Below, one piece after another: positions 1 through 5,869 of a DNA stretch of 15,204 bases; positions within the stretch are counted from its first letter, which is position 1; the number at the start of each line of letters is the position of its first letter. A program made the position numbers and the translations under genes. The notes beneath the pieces were generated by a model. That model worked only from the letters and a program-made list of their open reading frames with translations, ran no database searches and was not told where the DNA came from. Source of the stretch: Fidelibacterota bacterium UBA2986 (lineage in GTDB: Bacteria; Fidelibacterota; Marinisomatia; Marinisomatales; AB-629-J13); the NCBI GenBank assembly GCA_002346675.1, contig DEAI01000041.1:1-15204 (forward strand). The letters are read 5' to 3'.

Positions 1-66
1 GGTGCTGTTGAAATAGCAGCAACTAAGAAACGAGATAAGCGCGGTAAAAACTTATCTGATACTTAA
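1..66 (+). CDS. 3' end of an unidentified gene
   Basis: Frame 1 is open from the left edge to a TAA at 64-66 and gives 21 residues ending in a lysine/arginine-rich tail (TKKRDKRGKNLSDT). Most of the gene lies outside the window, so neither family nor function can be assigned. The basic, hydrophilic tail suggests a soluble protein end rather than a membrane segment. That it is coding is inferred only from the open frame running in from the edge. Confidence 0.4.
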   Translation, partial: GAVEIAATKKRDKRGKNLSDT

Positions 67-110
67 ATTTGGAAATAATTCTAGACTCAATTAACCAAAC
101 GAAGAATAAA

Positions 111-152
111 ATGAAAAAGATGACCAGCTTATTTTTACTATTTATCAGTTGA
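111..152 (+). pseudogene. Broken signal-peptide start (remnant)
   Basis: An ATG at 111 begins a typical export-signal start (MKKMTSLFLLFIS), but a TGA at 150-152 stops it after 13 codons. If one base is added near 150 the frame continues as LSSPALVP for a few codons before a TAA at about 193-195, directly before the next gene. It looks like the decayed 5' end of an exported-protein gene, or a short leader peptide ahead of the 196-531 gene. No further homologous coding follows in any frame, so the body of the gene is gone or never existed. Confidence 0.3.
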
Positions 153-195
153 GCAGTCCAGCGCTAGTACCAATAATAATAAAGAGGAACTAATA

Positions 196-531
196 ATGAA
201 ATTTGACATAAAAAATATCTTAATTGGGTTTATAATTGGAGTATTTAGCACGGTACTCGTAATAATAGCTATTGGAGATATTGATATTCACACTGAATTT
301 AAGTTTGGAGATGACCTAGATGCAGACAACAAGGATATAAATATTACCATTGAAAAGAGAATTGATAATAATGGCCTAGATGTGATAGAGGTAGACGCAA
401 TAGGTAAGGGCTCCGTCACTATTGAAGATATTGAGAGTGAACTCGGTAAAGTTTTTACCAAAAATAACATAGATGCCTTATCGGGAGTTGAGGTTAATAT
501 AACACTTGATGCGGGATTTGATAATCAGTAG
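196..531 (+). CDS. Small membrane-anchored protein of unknown function
   Basis: The 111-residue product starts with a short basic segment and one hydrophobic helix (about residues 8-27), followed by an acidic, hydrophilic domain rich in Asp, Ile and Asn (about 30-111). This suggests an N-terminal anchor with the rest outside the inner membrane. An uncleaved anchor is more likely than a cleaved signal, since no clear signal-peptidase site follows the helix. A purine-rich ribosome-binding site (AAAGAGGA, 181-188) sits 7 nt before the ATG and supports this start. I recognise no family. The Ile/Asp-rich C-terminal part could be a small beta-rich domain, but that is only composition. It stands alone, with 75 nt before the next gene. 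Confidence 0.65.
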   Translation: MKFDIKNILIGFIIGVFSTVLVIIAIGDIDIHTEFKFGDDLDADNKDINITIEKRIDNNGLDVIEVDAIGKGSVTIEDIESELGKVFTKNNIDALSGVEVNITLDAGFDNQ

Positions 532-606
532 CTCCCTATCTCAGTGATCTTACCTTAAGCGTTCATATTTATCATAGGCAATCCTAATTTGTGTAAATTA
601 AAGCCA

Positions 607-1314
607 ATGAAATATCTATTACCCATGCTTTTACTTCTTTTTGTTGTCTTTTCTTGTGATGATGAGAGAGGTATGGCACTACAATTTGAGTGCGCTGAAA
701 CATCAATGAGGGATATTGATGGAAACTGCTATAACACAGTTAAAATCGGAGGTCAAACCTGGATGGCAGAGAATCTAAAGGTCACCCGCTACCGTAACGG
801 TGATGAGATATCAACAGATCACAGCAATGATGACTGGAGAAACCTCTCCACAGGTGCATTCTCAGTTTACGGCGATAGTGAGACCAACACTTTCACCTAT
901 GGATATTTATATAACTGGTACACGGTAGACGATGATCGAAATATTTGTCCCGAGGGTTGGCACGTACCCACAGATAACAACTGGTCAGTATTGACCGACT
1001 ACTTAGGTGGCATAAATGTGGCTGGAGGCAAAATGAAATCTACCGGAACAATTGATAGCGGTGACGGGATATGGATAGCACCTAACTCATACGCTACAGA
1101 TGAGAGTGGCTTTACAGGGCTCCCCGGTGGATACCGTATTAAATATGATGGCACCTACAGCAATATAAATAAATACGGATACTTTTGGTCCTCAACAGAT
1201 TTTAATAATAGCAACGCATGGAGCAGAAGACTAGACTATGATATGTCGTCTATCTATAGGGGCTACTTTTACTACAAAAATGATGGTCTCTCTATTCGCT
1301 GCGTAAAAGACTAA
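607..1314 (+). CDS. FISUMP-domain lipoprotein
   Basis: The 235-residue product is a predicted lipoprotein: MKYLLPM, a hydrophobic stretch, then a lipobox ending VFSC with the lipidated Cys at residue 17. The ATG at 607 is preferred over an in-frame TTG at 589 because it puts the lipobox at normal length. Residues about 43-233 match the Fibrobacter succinogenes major paralogous (FISUMP) domain: VKIGGQTWMAENL (46-58), YGYLYNWY (98-105), CPEGWHVPTDNNW (114-126), LPGGYR (172-177), FWSST (193-197) and the C-terminal SIRCVKD. Such proteins are surface or secreted and occur in multiple copies in FCB-type genomes. Their biochemical role is not established. Cys 114 and Cys 232 are the usual conserved pair and may form a disulfide. 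No clear ribosome-binding site precedes the ATG, and the gene appears monocistronic. Confidence 0.9.
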   Translation: MKYLLPMLLLLFVVFSCDDERGMALQFECAETSMRDIDGNCYNTVKIGGQTWMAENLKVTRYRNGDEISTDHSNDDWRNLSTGAFSVYGDSETNTFTYGYLYNWYTVDDDRNICPEGWHVPTDNNWSVLTDYLGGINVAGGKMKSTGTIDSGDGIWIAPNSYATDESGFTGLPGGYRIKYDGTYSNINKYGYFWSSTDFNNSNAWSRRLDYDMSSIYRGYFYYKNDGLSIRCVKD

Positions 1315-1417
1315 GCTAAATAAACTAAGCAATATCTTATCTAAAGTAATTTATTAAGAAGCTGTAGAAGCTGGCCAAAATCATATCCTATCTTTTATCA
1401 TAAATCACCCAATATTT

Positions 1418-1445
1418 TTGTATTTTAAGTCCGAAATAATATAAT
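1418..1445 (+). promoter_or_regulatory. Candidate promoter of the cold-shock gene
   Basis: A perfect TATAAT lies at 1440-1445, with TTGTAT at 1418-1423 and a 16-bp spacer. The -35 match is weak (3 of 6), although a TTTG element at the same place also fits the -33 box of Bacteroidota promoters. Transcription from here would leave a 5' UTR of roughly 105 nt before the cold-shock ATG. A long leader is normal for cspA-type genes. Confidence 0.4.
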
Positions 1446-1477
1446 AGTAATGAAATCAGAAAAGATTGTATATTTAA

Positions 1478-1529
1478 TTCTCTCTTTAATAAAGAAGGGG
1501 GAGAATAAAGTATCTACCTTTAGAGAGAA
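1478..1529 (+). promoter_or_regulatory. Structured 5' UTR hairpin of the cold-shock gene
   Basis: TTCTCTCT (1478-1485) is perfectly complementary to AGAGAGAA (1522-1529), closing a loop of 36 nt that contains the purine-rich run AAGAAGGGGGAGAA. The arms lie between the candidate promoter and the ribosome-binding site (AAGGA, 1546-1550). Cold-shock mRNAs are often controlled by temperature-dependent leader folding, and this is a candidate for that. The 8-bp stem with a large loop is weak evidence on its own. Confidence 0.35.
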
Positions 1530-1558
1530 AACAATTAATTAAGTTAAGGAAAATTGAA

Positions 1559-1771
1559 ATGAGTGATACAAAGCAAGGAACAGTTAAGTGGTTCAATAAT
1601 TCAAAAGGATATGGATTTATAACACCATCTGAGGGTGGAAATGATTTATTTGTTCATATGAGTGATATTGAAATGGAAGGTTACAAGACCCTCCGTGATG
1701 GACAGGCCGTTGACTATGTTGAAGGTACAACAGAAAAGGGACCCTGTGCAAAAAATGTGGTACCACAATAG
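1559..1771 (+). CDS. cspA: Cold-shock protein (CspA family)
   Basis: The 70-residue product is a single cold-shock domain of standard length that binds single-stranded RNA and DNA and acts in the cytoplasm as an RNA chaperone. It has the opening GTVKWFN (8-14), the RNP1 motif KGYGFI (16-21) and the RNP2 motif LFVHM (30-34), followed by the usual GTTEKGPCAKNV ending. The ribosome-binding site AAGGA ends 8 nt before the ATG. A long AT-rich leader with a hairpin lies upstream and a strong intrinsic terminator lies about 55 nt downstream, so the gene is its own transcription unit. Which csp paralogue it is cannot be decided from sequence alone, so the symbol denotes the family. Confidence 0.95.
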   Translation: MSDTKQGTVKWFNNSKGYGFITPSEGGNDLFVHMSDIEMEGYKTLRDGQAVDYVEGTTEKGPCAKNVVPQ

Positions 1772-1787
1772 ACTGTTTCAAGCCTAT

Positions 1788-1818
1788 TAAAAGATGTTTA
1801 TTTTGTACTCATCTTTTA
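1788..1818 (+). other. 3' UTR hairpin before the csp terminator
   Basis: TAAAAGATG (1788-1796) pairs perfectly with CATCTTTTA (1810-1818) around a 13-nt loop. It lies only 8 nt ahead of the terminator stem at 1826. It lacks its own T-tract, so it may stabilise the 3' end rather than terminate transcription. Confidence 0.4.
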
Positions 1819-1825
1819 CTAATTA

Positions 1826-1857
1826 TAGCCCCTTGATTTTCAAGGGGCTATTTTTTT
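1826..1857 (+). terminator. Intrinsic terminator of the cold-shock gene
   Basis: TAGCCCCTTG (1826-1835) and CAAGGGGCTA (1841-1850) form a perfect 10-bp stem with a 5-nt loop, followed at once by seven T (1851-1857). This is a textbook rho-independent terminator on the plus strand and ends the csp transcript. Confidence 0.95.
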
Positions 1858-1962
1858 ACACGATTTAATTATTCAAAATATTTTGTTTTACAAAAAGTTT
1901 TGAAAAACTTAATTTATGGGTAGATTATCGAAGACTGAAATTATATATGAGAAATAAATAAA

Positions 1963-2556
1963 ATGCCAGAAGACCTTTATATAAGAAAGAATAGATTCGG
2001 TCAGATTATTGAAAAAGGGACTTATTTCAATAAAAAAAAACATGGAGAGTGGATACGATACGGACGATTGGGGCAAAAATTAGAAATGAAAACTTATGCC
2101 GCTAATGAACTAAATGGTAAATATCAGTTTTACTATGAAAACGGCTCAATACATGAGGAGGGTTATTACAAAAACGGACTTCAGAACGGAAAGCAGACTA
2201 TTTACTATGAAAACGGAAATATATTTAAAGAAGGAATGATGGAAAACGGTAATATTAAAGGAGAGTGGGAATTTTATTACCTAAACGGAAATATGGAAGA
2301 GAAAGGATGTTTGGATGGAGATATTAAACAGGGATTTTGGAGAAAGTATTATGATAGCGGTGATATATCAGAAGAGGGTACTTATGTGGACAATAGAAAG
2401 ACCGGTGAATGGATAAGCTATTGGGCAAATGGAGAGATAAGGAGTAAGGGATCTTACGATGAGAAACACAATCAAACTGGTGAATGGTTTTATCATCGTG
2501 AAGATGGGACAGTATCTGAAGTGAAGGACTTTAGTGAAGATGATGAATATTATTAG
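1963..2556 (+). CDS. MORN-variant repeat protein (YwqK-like)
   Basis: The 197-residue protein is built almost wholly of repeats of about 22-23 residues with the pattern G-x-W/Y-x2-Y-x2-NG-x4-E-G-x-Y. Repeat cores are seen near residues 28-45, 52-68, 75-91, 100-115, 124-140, 148-164 and 173-187. This is the MORN_2 repeat of the YwqK/antitoxin-like group. No signal peptide is present, so it is probably cytoplasmic, although related proteins also occur exported. Function in this family is poorly defined; repeats of this kind are thought to mediate protein or membrane contacts. The antitoxin label used for relatives is not supported by any toxin gene beside it. The ATG at 1963 follows an AT-rich region with no strong ribosome-binding site. 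Confidence 0.85.
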   Translation: MPEDLYIRKNRFGQIIEKGTYFNKKKHGEWIRYGRLGQKLEMKTYAANELNGKYQFYYENGSIHEEGYYKNGLQNGKQTIYYENGNIFKEGMMENGNIKGEWEFYYLNGNMEEKGCLDGDIKQGFWRKYYDSGDISEEGTYVDNRKTGEWISYWANGEIRSKGSYDEKHNQTGEWFYHREDGTVSEVKDFSEDDEYY

Positions 2557-2628
2557 GGTGTGGATGAGGTTGCCTAAATTTTTAAAGCTGTGTGTATTTC
2601 GTTAATTAACTTCAAAGGAGGTGATCAG

Positions 2629-2676
2629 TTGTCTAAATCAATTAGAACGCTGACCTCCGCAGGGTATACTCATTAA
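2629..2676 (+). CDS. 15-residue micro-ORF with TTG start
   Basis: TTG at 2629 lies 8 nt after GGAG of the strongest possible Shine-Dalgarno sequence in this window, and the frame runs 15 codons to a TAA (2674-2676). The predicted peptide SKSIRTLTSAGYTH follows the initiator Met. It is hydrophilic and basic and has no membrane segment or run of one amino acid typical of amino-acid attenuators. Its stop lies in the loop of the inner hairpin, so a translating ribosome would unfold the outer stem. Translation is inferred only from the ribosome-binding site and spacing. It may be a leader peptide or a small protein. Confidence 0.35.
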   Translation: MSKSIRTLTSAGYTH

Positions 2677-2721
2677 CACACTAATGAGATAATTTCTGTG
2701 TGAGGTCAGCTTTACAAAATC

Positions 2722-2757
2722 AAAGCCCCGAATAGAACTCGGGGCTTTGTCATTTTT
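2722..2757 (+). terminator. Intrinsic terminator of the structured RNA unit
   Basis: AAAGCCCCGA (2722-2731) pairs perfectly with TCGGGGCTTT (2739-2748) around a 7-nt loop, with TTTTT at 2753-2757. It closes the RNA/micro-ORF unit and would also stop read-through from the MORN-repeat gene. The T-rich 3' side fits the plus strand. Because of the mirrored A-run it might also act weakly on the minus strand, behind the PGPGW gene. Confidence 0.85.
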
Positions 2758-2843
2758 ATTTAATCATAAAATTGTAAACATTATTAAATTCAAACTCGGT
2801 GAAATTTATAAACCAATCATACAATAAATGTTTGATTACCAGA

Positions 2844-3023
2844 TCATTCCTTTATTTTTTCCTTTATCATTTTTAGATATCTCTTAATAAAAGGAAATTT
2901 GGTACTCCAAATTCCAAGACTAAATGCAAGAAAAACTAAACCCGGCCCTGGGGTAACCAGCAAAATGAGACCTAAAATAATAAATATACTTCCGAATATG
3001 GCTACAAATACTTTACTTATCAT
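2844..3023 (-). CDS. PGPGW-type small membrane protein
   Basis: The minus strand from ATG (3021-3023) to TGA (2844-2846) encodes 59 residues with two hydrophobic stretches (about 5-23 and 28-40) separated by VTPGPGLVF, the proline-glycine turn that names the PGPGW putative transmembrane family. The following WSTKFPFIKRYL also matches the family's usual continuation after the second helix. The tail is lysine-rich (KMIKEKIKE) and probably cytoplasmic. The function of the family is unknown. The start is fixed by a TAA three codons upstream in the same frame with no other start between. No clear ribosome-binding site is seen. The Trp of PGPGW is replaced by Leu here. The gene accounts for most of the otherwise empty stretch 2760-3087. 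Confidence 0.8.
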   Translation of the reverse strand: MISKVFVAIFGSIFIILGLILLVTPGPGLVFLAFSLGIWSTKFPFIKRYLKMIKEKIKE

Positions 3024-3087
3024 GTCAAAATGTTATCAAATAGTTGAAAAACCTTAGTTAATTTTTGCTACAAATTAGAATAAAATT

Positions 3088-3513
3088 ATGATTATCAAAG
3101 CCAAACCTGAAGACTTCATATTTTGGACAAAAGCAAAGACCCGATGGGGAGATATGGATGGATTACGACATATTAATCATGCGGCATATCTTTCATATAT
3201 GGAAACAGCTCGAATGGAGTGGCTCGAACAACTTGGGTTTGGAAATGAAAGATGGAATTCAGAGCTAGGAGTAATTTTAGCATCAGCTAAGGTTGATTAT
3301 TTTTCTCAAATACATCATCCTGAAGAATTGGATATAGGTCTGGCAGTCCCAAAAATAGGCAGAACAAGTTTTGATCTACTAACAGGAATTTTTAATAAAG
3401 GTAAATCAAAAATCATTGTTCAGGCAGTTTTTGTACTTGTAACATTCAATTATAATCAAAATAAGAGTATTCCTGTTCCTAAAAATATTCATACTCTATC
3501 AGGAAAAAAATAA
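3088..3513 (+). CDS. Acyl-CoA thioesterase, hotdog fold (YbgC/4HBT-like)
   Basis: The 141-residue protein has the length and opening of single-domain hotdog thioesterases, which hydrolyse acyl-CoA or acyl-ACP thioesters in the cytoplasm. The diagnostic region is TRWGDMDGLRHINHAAYL (18-35), with D24, H28 and N30 in the positions of the conserved active-site segment, followed by YMETARMEWLEQLG on the long central helix. ASAKVDYFSQIHHPEELDI (65-83) is the second conserved strand-turn. Substrate cannot be told from sequence. The ATG at 3088 is the only good start; the ribosome-binding site is weak. The selenoprotein gene begins 91 nt downstream on the same strand and may be co-transcribed, but nothing else links them. 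Confidence 0.85.
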   Translation: MIIKAKPEDFIFWTKAKTRWGDMDGLRHINHAAYLSYMETARMEWLEQLGFGNERWNSELGVILASAKVDYFSQIHHPEELDIGLAVPKIGRTSFDLLTGIFNKGKSKIIVQAVFVLVTFNYNQNKSIPVPKNIHTLSGKK

Positions 3514-3604
3514 CAGTTCTTCCATAGGACGCAATTTGAAATTTGATGTAAGATTTATACCTATGATTTTAAAATTTTCACTCGAATGTTTTTTGGAGAA
3601 TTAA

Positions 3605-3829
3605 ATGAAATTATCTATTGAATATTGCAACGTCTGAAACTATTTGCCTAGGGCAGCCAGTATGGCTACCGCATTATTGGACAAATTTGGTGCTGATATT
3701 AGCTCCCTTTCAATGATACCTTCTGGTGGTGGTGTGTTTGAGGTTACAAGAGATGGATCATTAATTTATTCCAAGAAAAAAACAGGTGATTTTCCCGAGA
3801 TAAATGAAATAATCTCACTTTTAAAGTGA
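3605..3829 (+). CDS. SelW-like selenoprotein (Rdx family), Sec at codon 11
   Basis: ATG at 3605 follows a good ribosome-binding site (TGGAGA, 3594-3599). The frame reads MKLSIEYCNV, then TGA (3635-3637), then NYLPRAAS and onward to a TGA stop at 3827-3829. Reading the first TGA as selenocysteine gives a 74-residue protein with the CxxU redox motif (C8, U11) in exactly the place seen in SelW/SelT/SelH (Rdx) proteins, and the rest also fits: YLPRAA, IPSGGGVFEV, a GSLIYSKKKTGDFPE segment and a C-terminal leucine-rich helix. The fold is thioredoxin-like and the protein probably acts in cytoplasmic thiol redox. Conventional calling would start at TTG 3644 and lose the active site. A SECIS-like hairpin follows the UGA. 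UGA serves both as Sec and as stop in this one gene. The host must carry selA, selB, selC and selD elsewhere. Confidence 0.92.
3652..3670 (+). promoter_or_regulatory. Bacterial SECIS element
   Basis: GGCAGCC (3652-3658) and GGCTACC (3664-3670) form a 7-bp helix with one internal C-A mismatch and a 5-nt apical loop AGTAT with G in its second position. The loop begins 21 nt after the UGA. Known bacterial SECIS elements lie inside the coding region just after the UGA, with a small apical loop carrying an early G and a UGA-to-loop distance of roughly 16-37 nt, so this fits. It would recruit SelB with Sec-tRNA. The helix is short and only the pairing is seen directly. Confidence 0.65.
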
Positions 3830-3844
3830 TCATAGAGTCAAATA

Positions 3845-3871
3845 AAATCTGAATCAATGTTTTTCAGATTT
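3845..3871 (+). other. Hairpin after the selenoprotein gene
   Basis: AAATCTGAA (3845-3853) pairs perfectly with TTCAGATTT (3863-3871) around a 9-nt loop, starting 16 nt after the stop codon. There is no T-tract after the stem, so it may be a weak terminator or a 3'-end stabiliser rather than a full intrinsic terminator. Confidence 0.4.
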
Positions 3872-3939
3872 ATATAGAAAAATTATATTCATAATAATTA
3901 ATTATGTTAGTTATGAATTTTAATTCAGGATTTTAAACA

Positions 3940-4299
3940 CTGAACTATTATTACATACTATTTGGATTTTTAACGCTCATAAACGCTCAAAATACTCTGC
4001 CACACGGAGATTTTACGAATCTTACAAAAAGAGTATATTATTTTACAAAAGTTGAGTTTATTACTGAAGAGGGCGAATTTAATGAGGAAATTTGTACCTT
4101 TAACATTCCAGAATTAAAAGATAATAGTCCTCCTTTTGTAGCAATTTATTATAAGAGAGAAAATTCTAACTGGTTTACCGAATCTCTATATCGCAAACGT
4201 GTGCGATTCAGTTTTAAAGATGGCATGCTCAAATTAGATCGTACAAATTTTTGGGACTGGTTTGAGCTTGAAGAAATACGGGTTGTCATACTGTTTTAA
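3940..4299 (+). CDS. Exported protein of unknown function, probable CTG start
   Basis: A frame open to TAA at 4297-4299 encodes 119 residues that look like a real exported protein: NYYYILFGFLTLINAQ is a signal peptide with likely cleavage after INA, followed by a mature part of about 100 residues rich in aromatic and charged residues (for example FVAIYYKRE, NWFTESLYRKRVRF, FWDWFELEEIRVVILF). There is no ATG, GTG or TTG in frame until residue 88. CTG at 3940 gives a complete signal peptide and lies 9 nt after AGGA (3927-3930), so I use it. In-frame TAA codons lie just before it. Alternatives are a mutated start (recent pseudogene) or a sequencing error. I recognise no family; the length and the tryptophan-rich end suggest a small beta domain. 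It stands alone, 84 nt before pepA. Confidence 0.6.
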   Translation: MNYYYILFGFLTLINAQNTLPHGDFTNLTKRVYYFTKVEFITEEGEFNEEICTFNIPELKDNSPPFVAIYYKRENSNWFTESLYRKRVRFSFKDGMLKLDRTNFWDWFELEEIRVVILF

Positions 4300-4383
4300 T
4301 AAGAAGATTTGTTAGAAAATATCAATAATCAACGTAATTTTTAGTGGTTTATTTATATCAATTATAGAAAGAGAGAATTTAAA

Positions 4384-5862
4384 ATGGCAAATATTAATAA
4401 AGTTATTTCATCCACAAAATCATGGAATTCAACCTCATGTGAACTAATTATTTTTGGAATTTATCAGGATCTAAGTATGACAAAGGTCGGAGACGAAATA
4501 AATGAACATTTAAATAAAGCAGTGACCAAAGGAATTAACTGCGGAGGAATAAAAGGCAATGAAGGAGAGAATCACTTATTTTTTAGTGATACAAAAAGAT
4601 TTCTTCTCATTGGACTTGGAGATAAAGAAAATTATGATGCCGAAACCACGCGAAAAACTGGAGGTAGATGTGTAAAAATTGCATTGAAAGAAAAATGTAC
4701 ATCAGTTTGGATAGAGATATTGCATAATAATAATAATGAGGATTTTACTCGCGCTTTAGCAGAGGGACTTGTGATGGGGAGCTATCAATTTCGAGACTAT
4801 TTTACTGATAGTGAAAAAAGCAATGATATACCAATATTTATCGAACACGCAGAAATATTTAATGGAGATGAAACAGAAATATCAAGAGGATTTGCCTCAG
4901 GAATTTCCGTGTGTTTGGCAAGAGATTTAGGAAACCACCCTGGCAATGTGACGACCCCGAGCTATTTAGCAGAGACAGCTCAAAATATTGCTAAAAAAGG
5001 TGGTATGACCTGTACTATTTTTGATAGAGAACAATTTACAGAGATGGGAATGGGTGCTTTGGCAGGAGTTGCTAGAGGAACAGATGAACCTCCTAAGTTT
5101 ATCCTGTTGGAATATTTTGGTTCTGATAAAAATGAAAAACCAGTTTGCCTAGTGGGAAAAGGATTAACTTTTGATAGTGGGGGAATATCAATAAAACCTG
5201 CTGGTAAAATGGATGAAATGAAATATGATATGTGTGGCTCAGCGGTAGTACTTGGTGTTATGAATGCTTTGGCAGAACTTAAACCAGAAATAAATGTTGT
5301 TGCTGCAATACCGTCAACTGAAAATATGTCTGGAGCTAAAGCATATAAACCGGGTGATATTCTTACAGCTTACAACGGTAAAACAATTGAAGTTTTGAAC
5401 ACAGACGCAGAAGGACGCCTTATCTTAGCTGATGCTCTATCCTATATTAGTAAACACTATGAACCGAAATACATTTTAGATTTTGCTACTCTTACAGGAG
5501 CAGTTCTTATTGCCCTGGGTCATATTGCCACTGGTATTATGGGGACAGATCAGTCACTCGTCTCTAAGGTAAAAAATAGCTCAGATAATACAGGTGAAAA
5601 AGTGTGGGAGTTTCCACTATGGAAAGAATACTGTGAACAAGTAAAATCTAAAATAGCTGATGTGAAAAATGTTGGAGCTGCAAGACAAGCAGGTACCATT
5701 GCCGGTGGAGCATTTTTGAAGGCATTTGTAGGAAAAGATATTCCATGGGTTCACTTTGATATTGCCGGAACAGCTTGGGGTGGCGATGTAAAACCATATA
5801 CCCAAAAAAACAGTGCTACCGGAGCTATCGTTCGTCTTGTTTTAGATATGTTAAAAGTATAA
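4384..5862 (+). CDS. pepA: Leucyl aminopeptidase (M17, cytosol aminopeptidase)
   Basis: The 492-residue protein is full length for M17 aminopeptidases, which cut N-terminal residues from peptides in the cytoplasm using two metal ions in a hexamer. Residues about 1-165 are the variable N-terminal domain and about 170-490 the catalytic domain. The metal ligands are all present: K259 and D264 in VGKGLTFDSGG, D282 in YDMCGS, and D341 and E343 in the signature NTDAEGRL (339-346). The catalytic K271 (ISIKPAG) and R345 are also there. Conserved GAARQAGTIAGGAFL and HFDIAGTAW close the domain. A purine-rich site (AAAGAGAGAA) precedes the ATG. It heads a tight run: rmuC starts 7 nt after its stop. Some relatives also bind DNA (XerA/PepA in E. 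coli), which cannot be judged here. Confidence 0.96.
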   Translation: MANINKVISSTKSWNSTSCELIIFGIYQDLSMTKVGDEINEHLNKAVTKGINCGGIKGNEGENHLFFSDTKRFLLIGLGDKENYDAETTRKTGGRCVKIALKEKCTSVWIEILHNNNNEDFTRALAEGLVMGSYQFRDYFTDSEKSNDIPIFIEHAEIFNGDETEISRGFASGISVCLARDLGNHPGNVTTPSYLAETAQNIAKKGGMTCTIFDREQFTEMGMGALAGVARGTDEPPKFILLEYFGSDKNEKPVCLVGKGLTFDSGGISIKPAGKMDEMKYDMCGSAVVLGVMNALAELKPEINVVAAIPSTENMSGAKAYKPGDILTAYNGKTIEVLNTDAEGRLILADALSYISKHYEPKYILDFATLTGAVLIALGHIATGIMGTDQSLVSKVKNSSDNTGEKVWEFPLWKEYCEQVKSKIADVKNVGAARQAGTIAGGAFLKAFVGKDIPWVHFDIAGTAWGGDVKPYTQKNSATGAIVRLVLDMLKV

Positions 5863-5869
5863 GCAGTAA

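Larger units (their letters stand above)
2611..2757 (+). ncRNA. Candidate structured RNA with extended anti-16S site
   Basis: Elements in order: AAAGGAGGTGATC (2614-2626), a 13-nt perfect complement to the usual bacterial 16S rRNA 3' tail; a 15-codon ORF (2629-2676); a long-range stem GCTGACCTC/GAGGTCAGC (2649-2657 with 2702-2710); nested inside it CTCATTA/TAATGAG (2669-2675 with 2682-2688) with an ACACAC loop; and then a terminator. ACCTCC at 2653-2658, mostly in the 5' arm of the long stem, is also perfectly complementary to GGAGGT at 2617-2622, so two exclusive folds are possible: one frees and one hides the ribosome-binding site. No plus-strand gene follows for over 300 nt, so this is not a leader of a downstream gene. 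It matches no RNA family I know. The structure is seen in sequence; the switching role is inference. Confidence 0.5.

Noticed and set aside
589..606. Upstream TTG start for the FISUMP lipoprotein
   Set aside because: It would add MCKLKP before a normal lipoprotein signal; ATG 607 gives a standard signal length.
1874..1885. Perfect 12-bp palindrome CAAAATATTTTG upstream of the MORN-repeat gene as an operator
   Set aside because: Pure AT-rich palindromes are frequent by chance here and no second copy was seen.
1963..2556. MORN-variant protein as the antitoxin of a toxin-antitoxin pair
   Set aside because: No toxin-like gene lies beside it; the antitoxin label comes from loose family naming.
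2614..2626. 13-nt match to the 16S rRNA 3' tail read as an rRNA fragment on the minus strand
   Set aside because: The match stops after 13 nt; the neighbouring bases do not follow the conserved 16S end, so it is an extended ribosome-binding site, not an rRNA remnant.
3605..3643. TGA at 3635-3637 read as a nonsense mutation, making the gene a pseudogene
   Set aside because: The position equals the Sec site of the family, the frame is otherwise intact and a SECIS-like hairpin follows.
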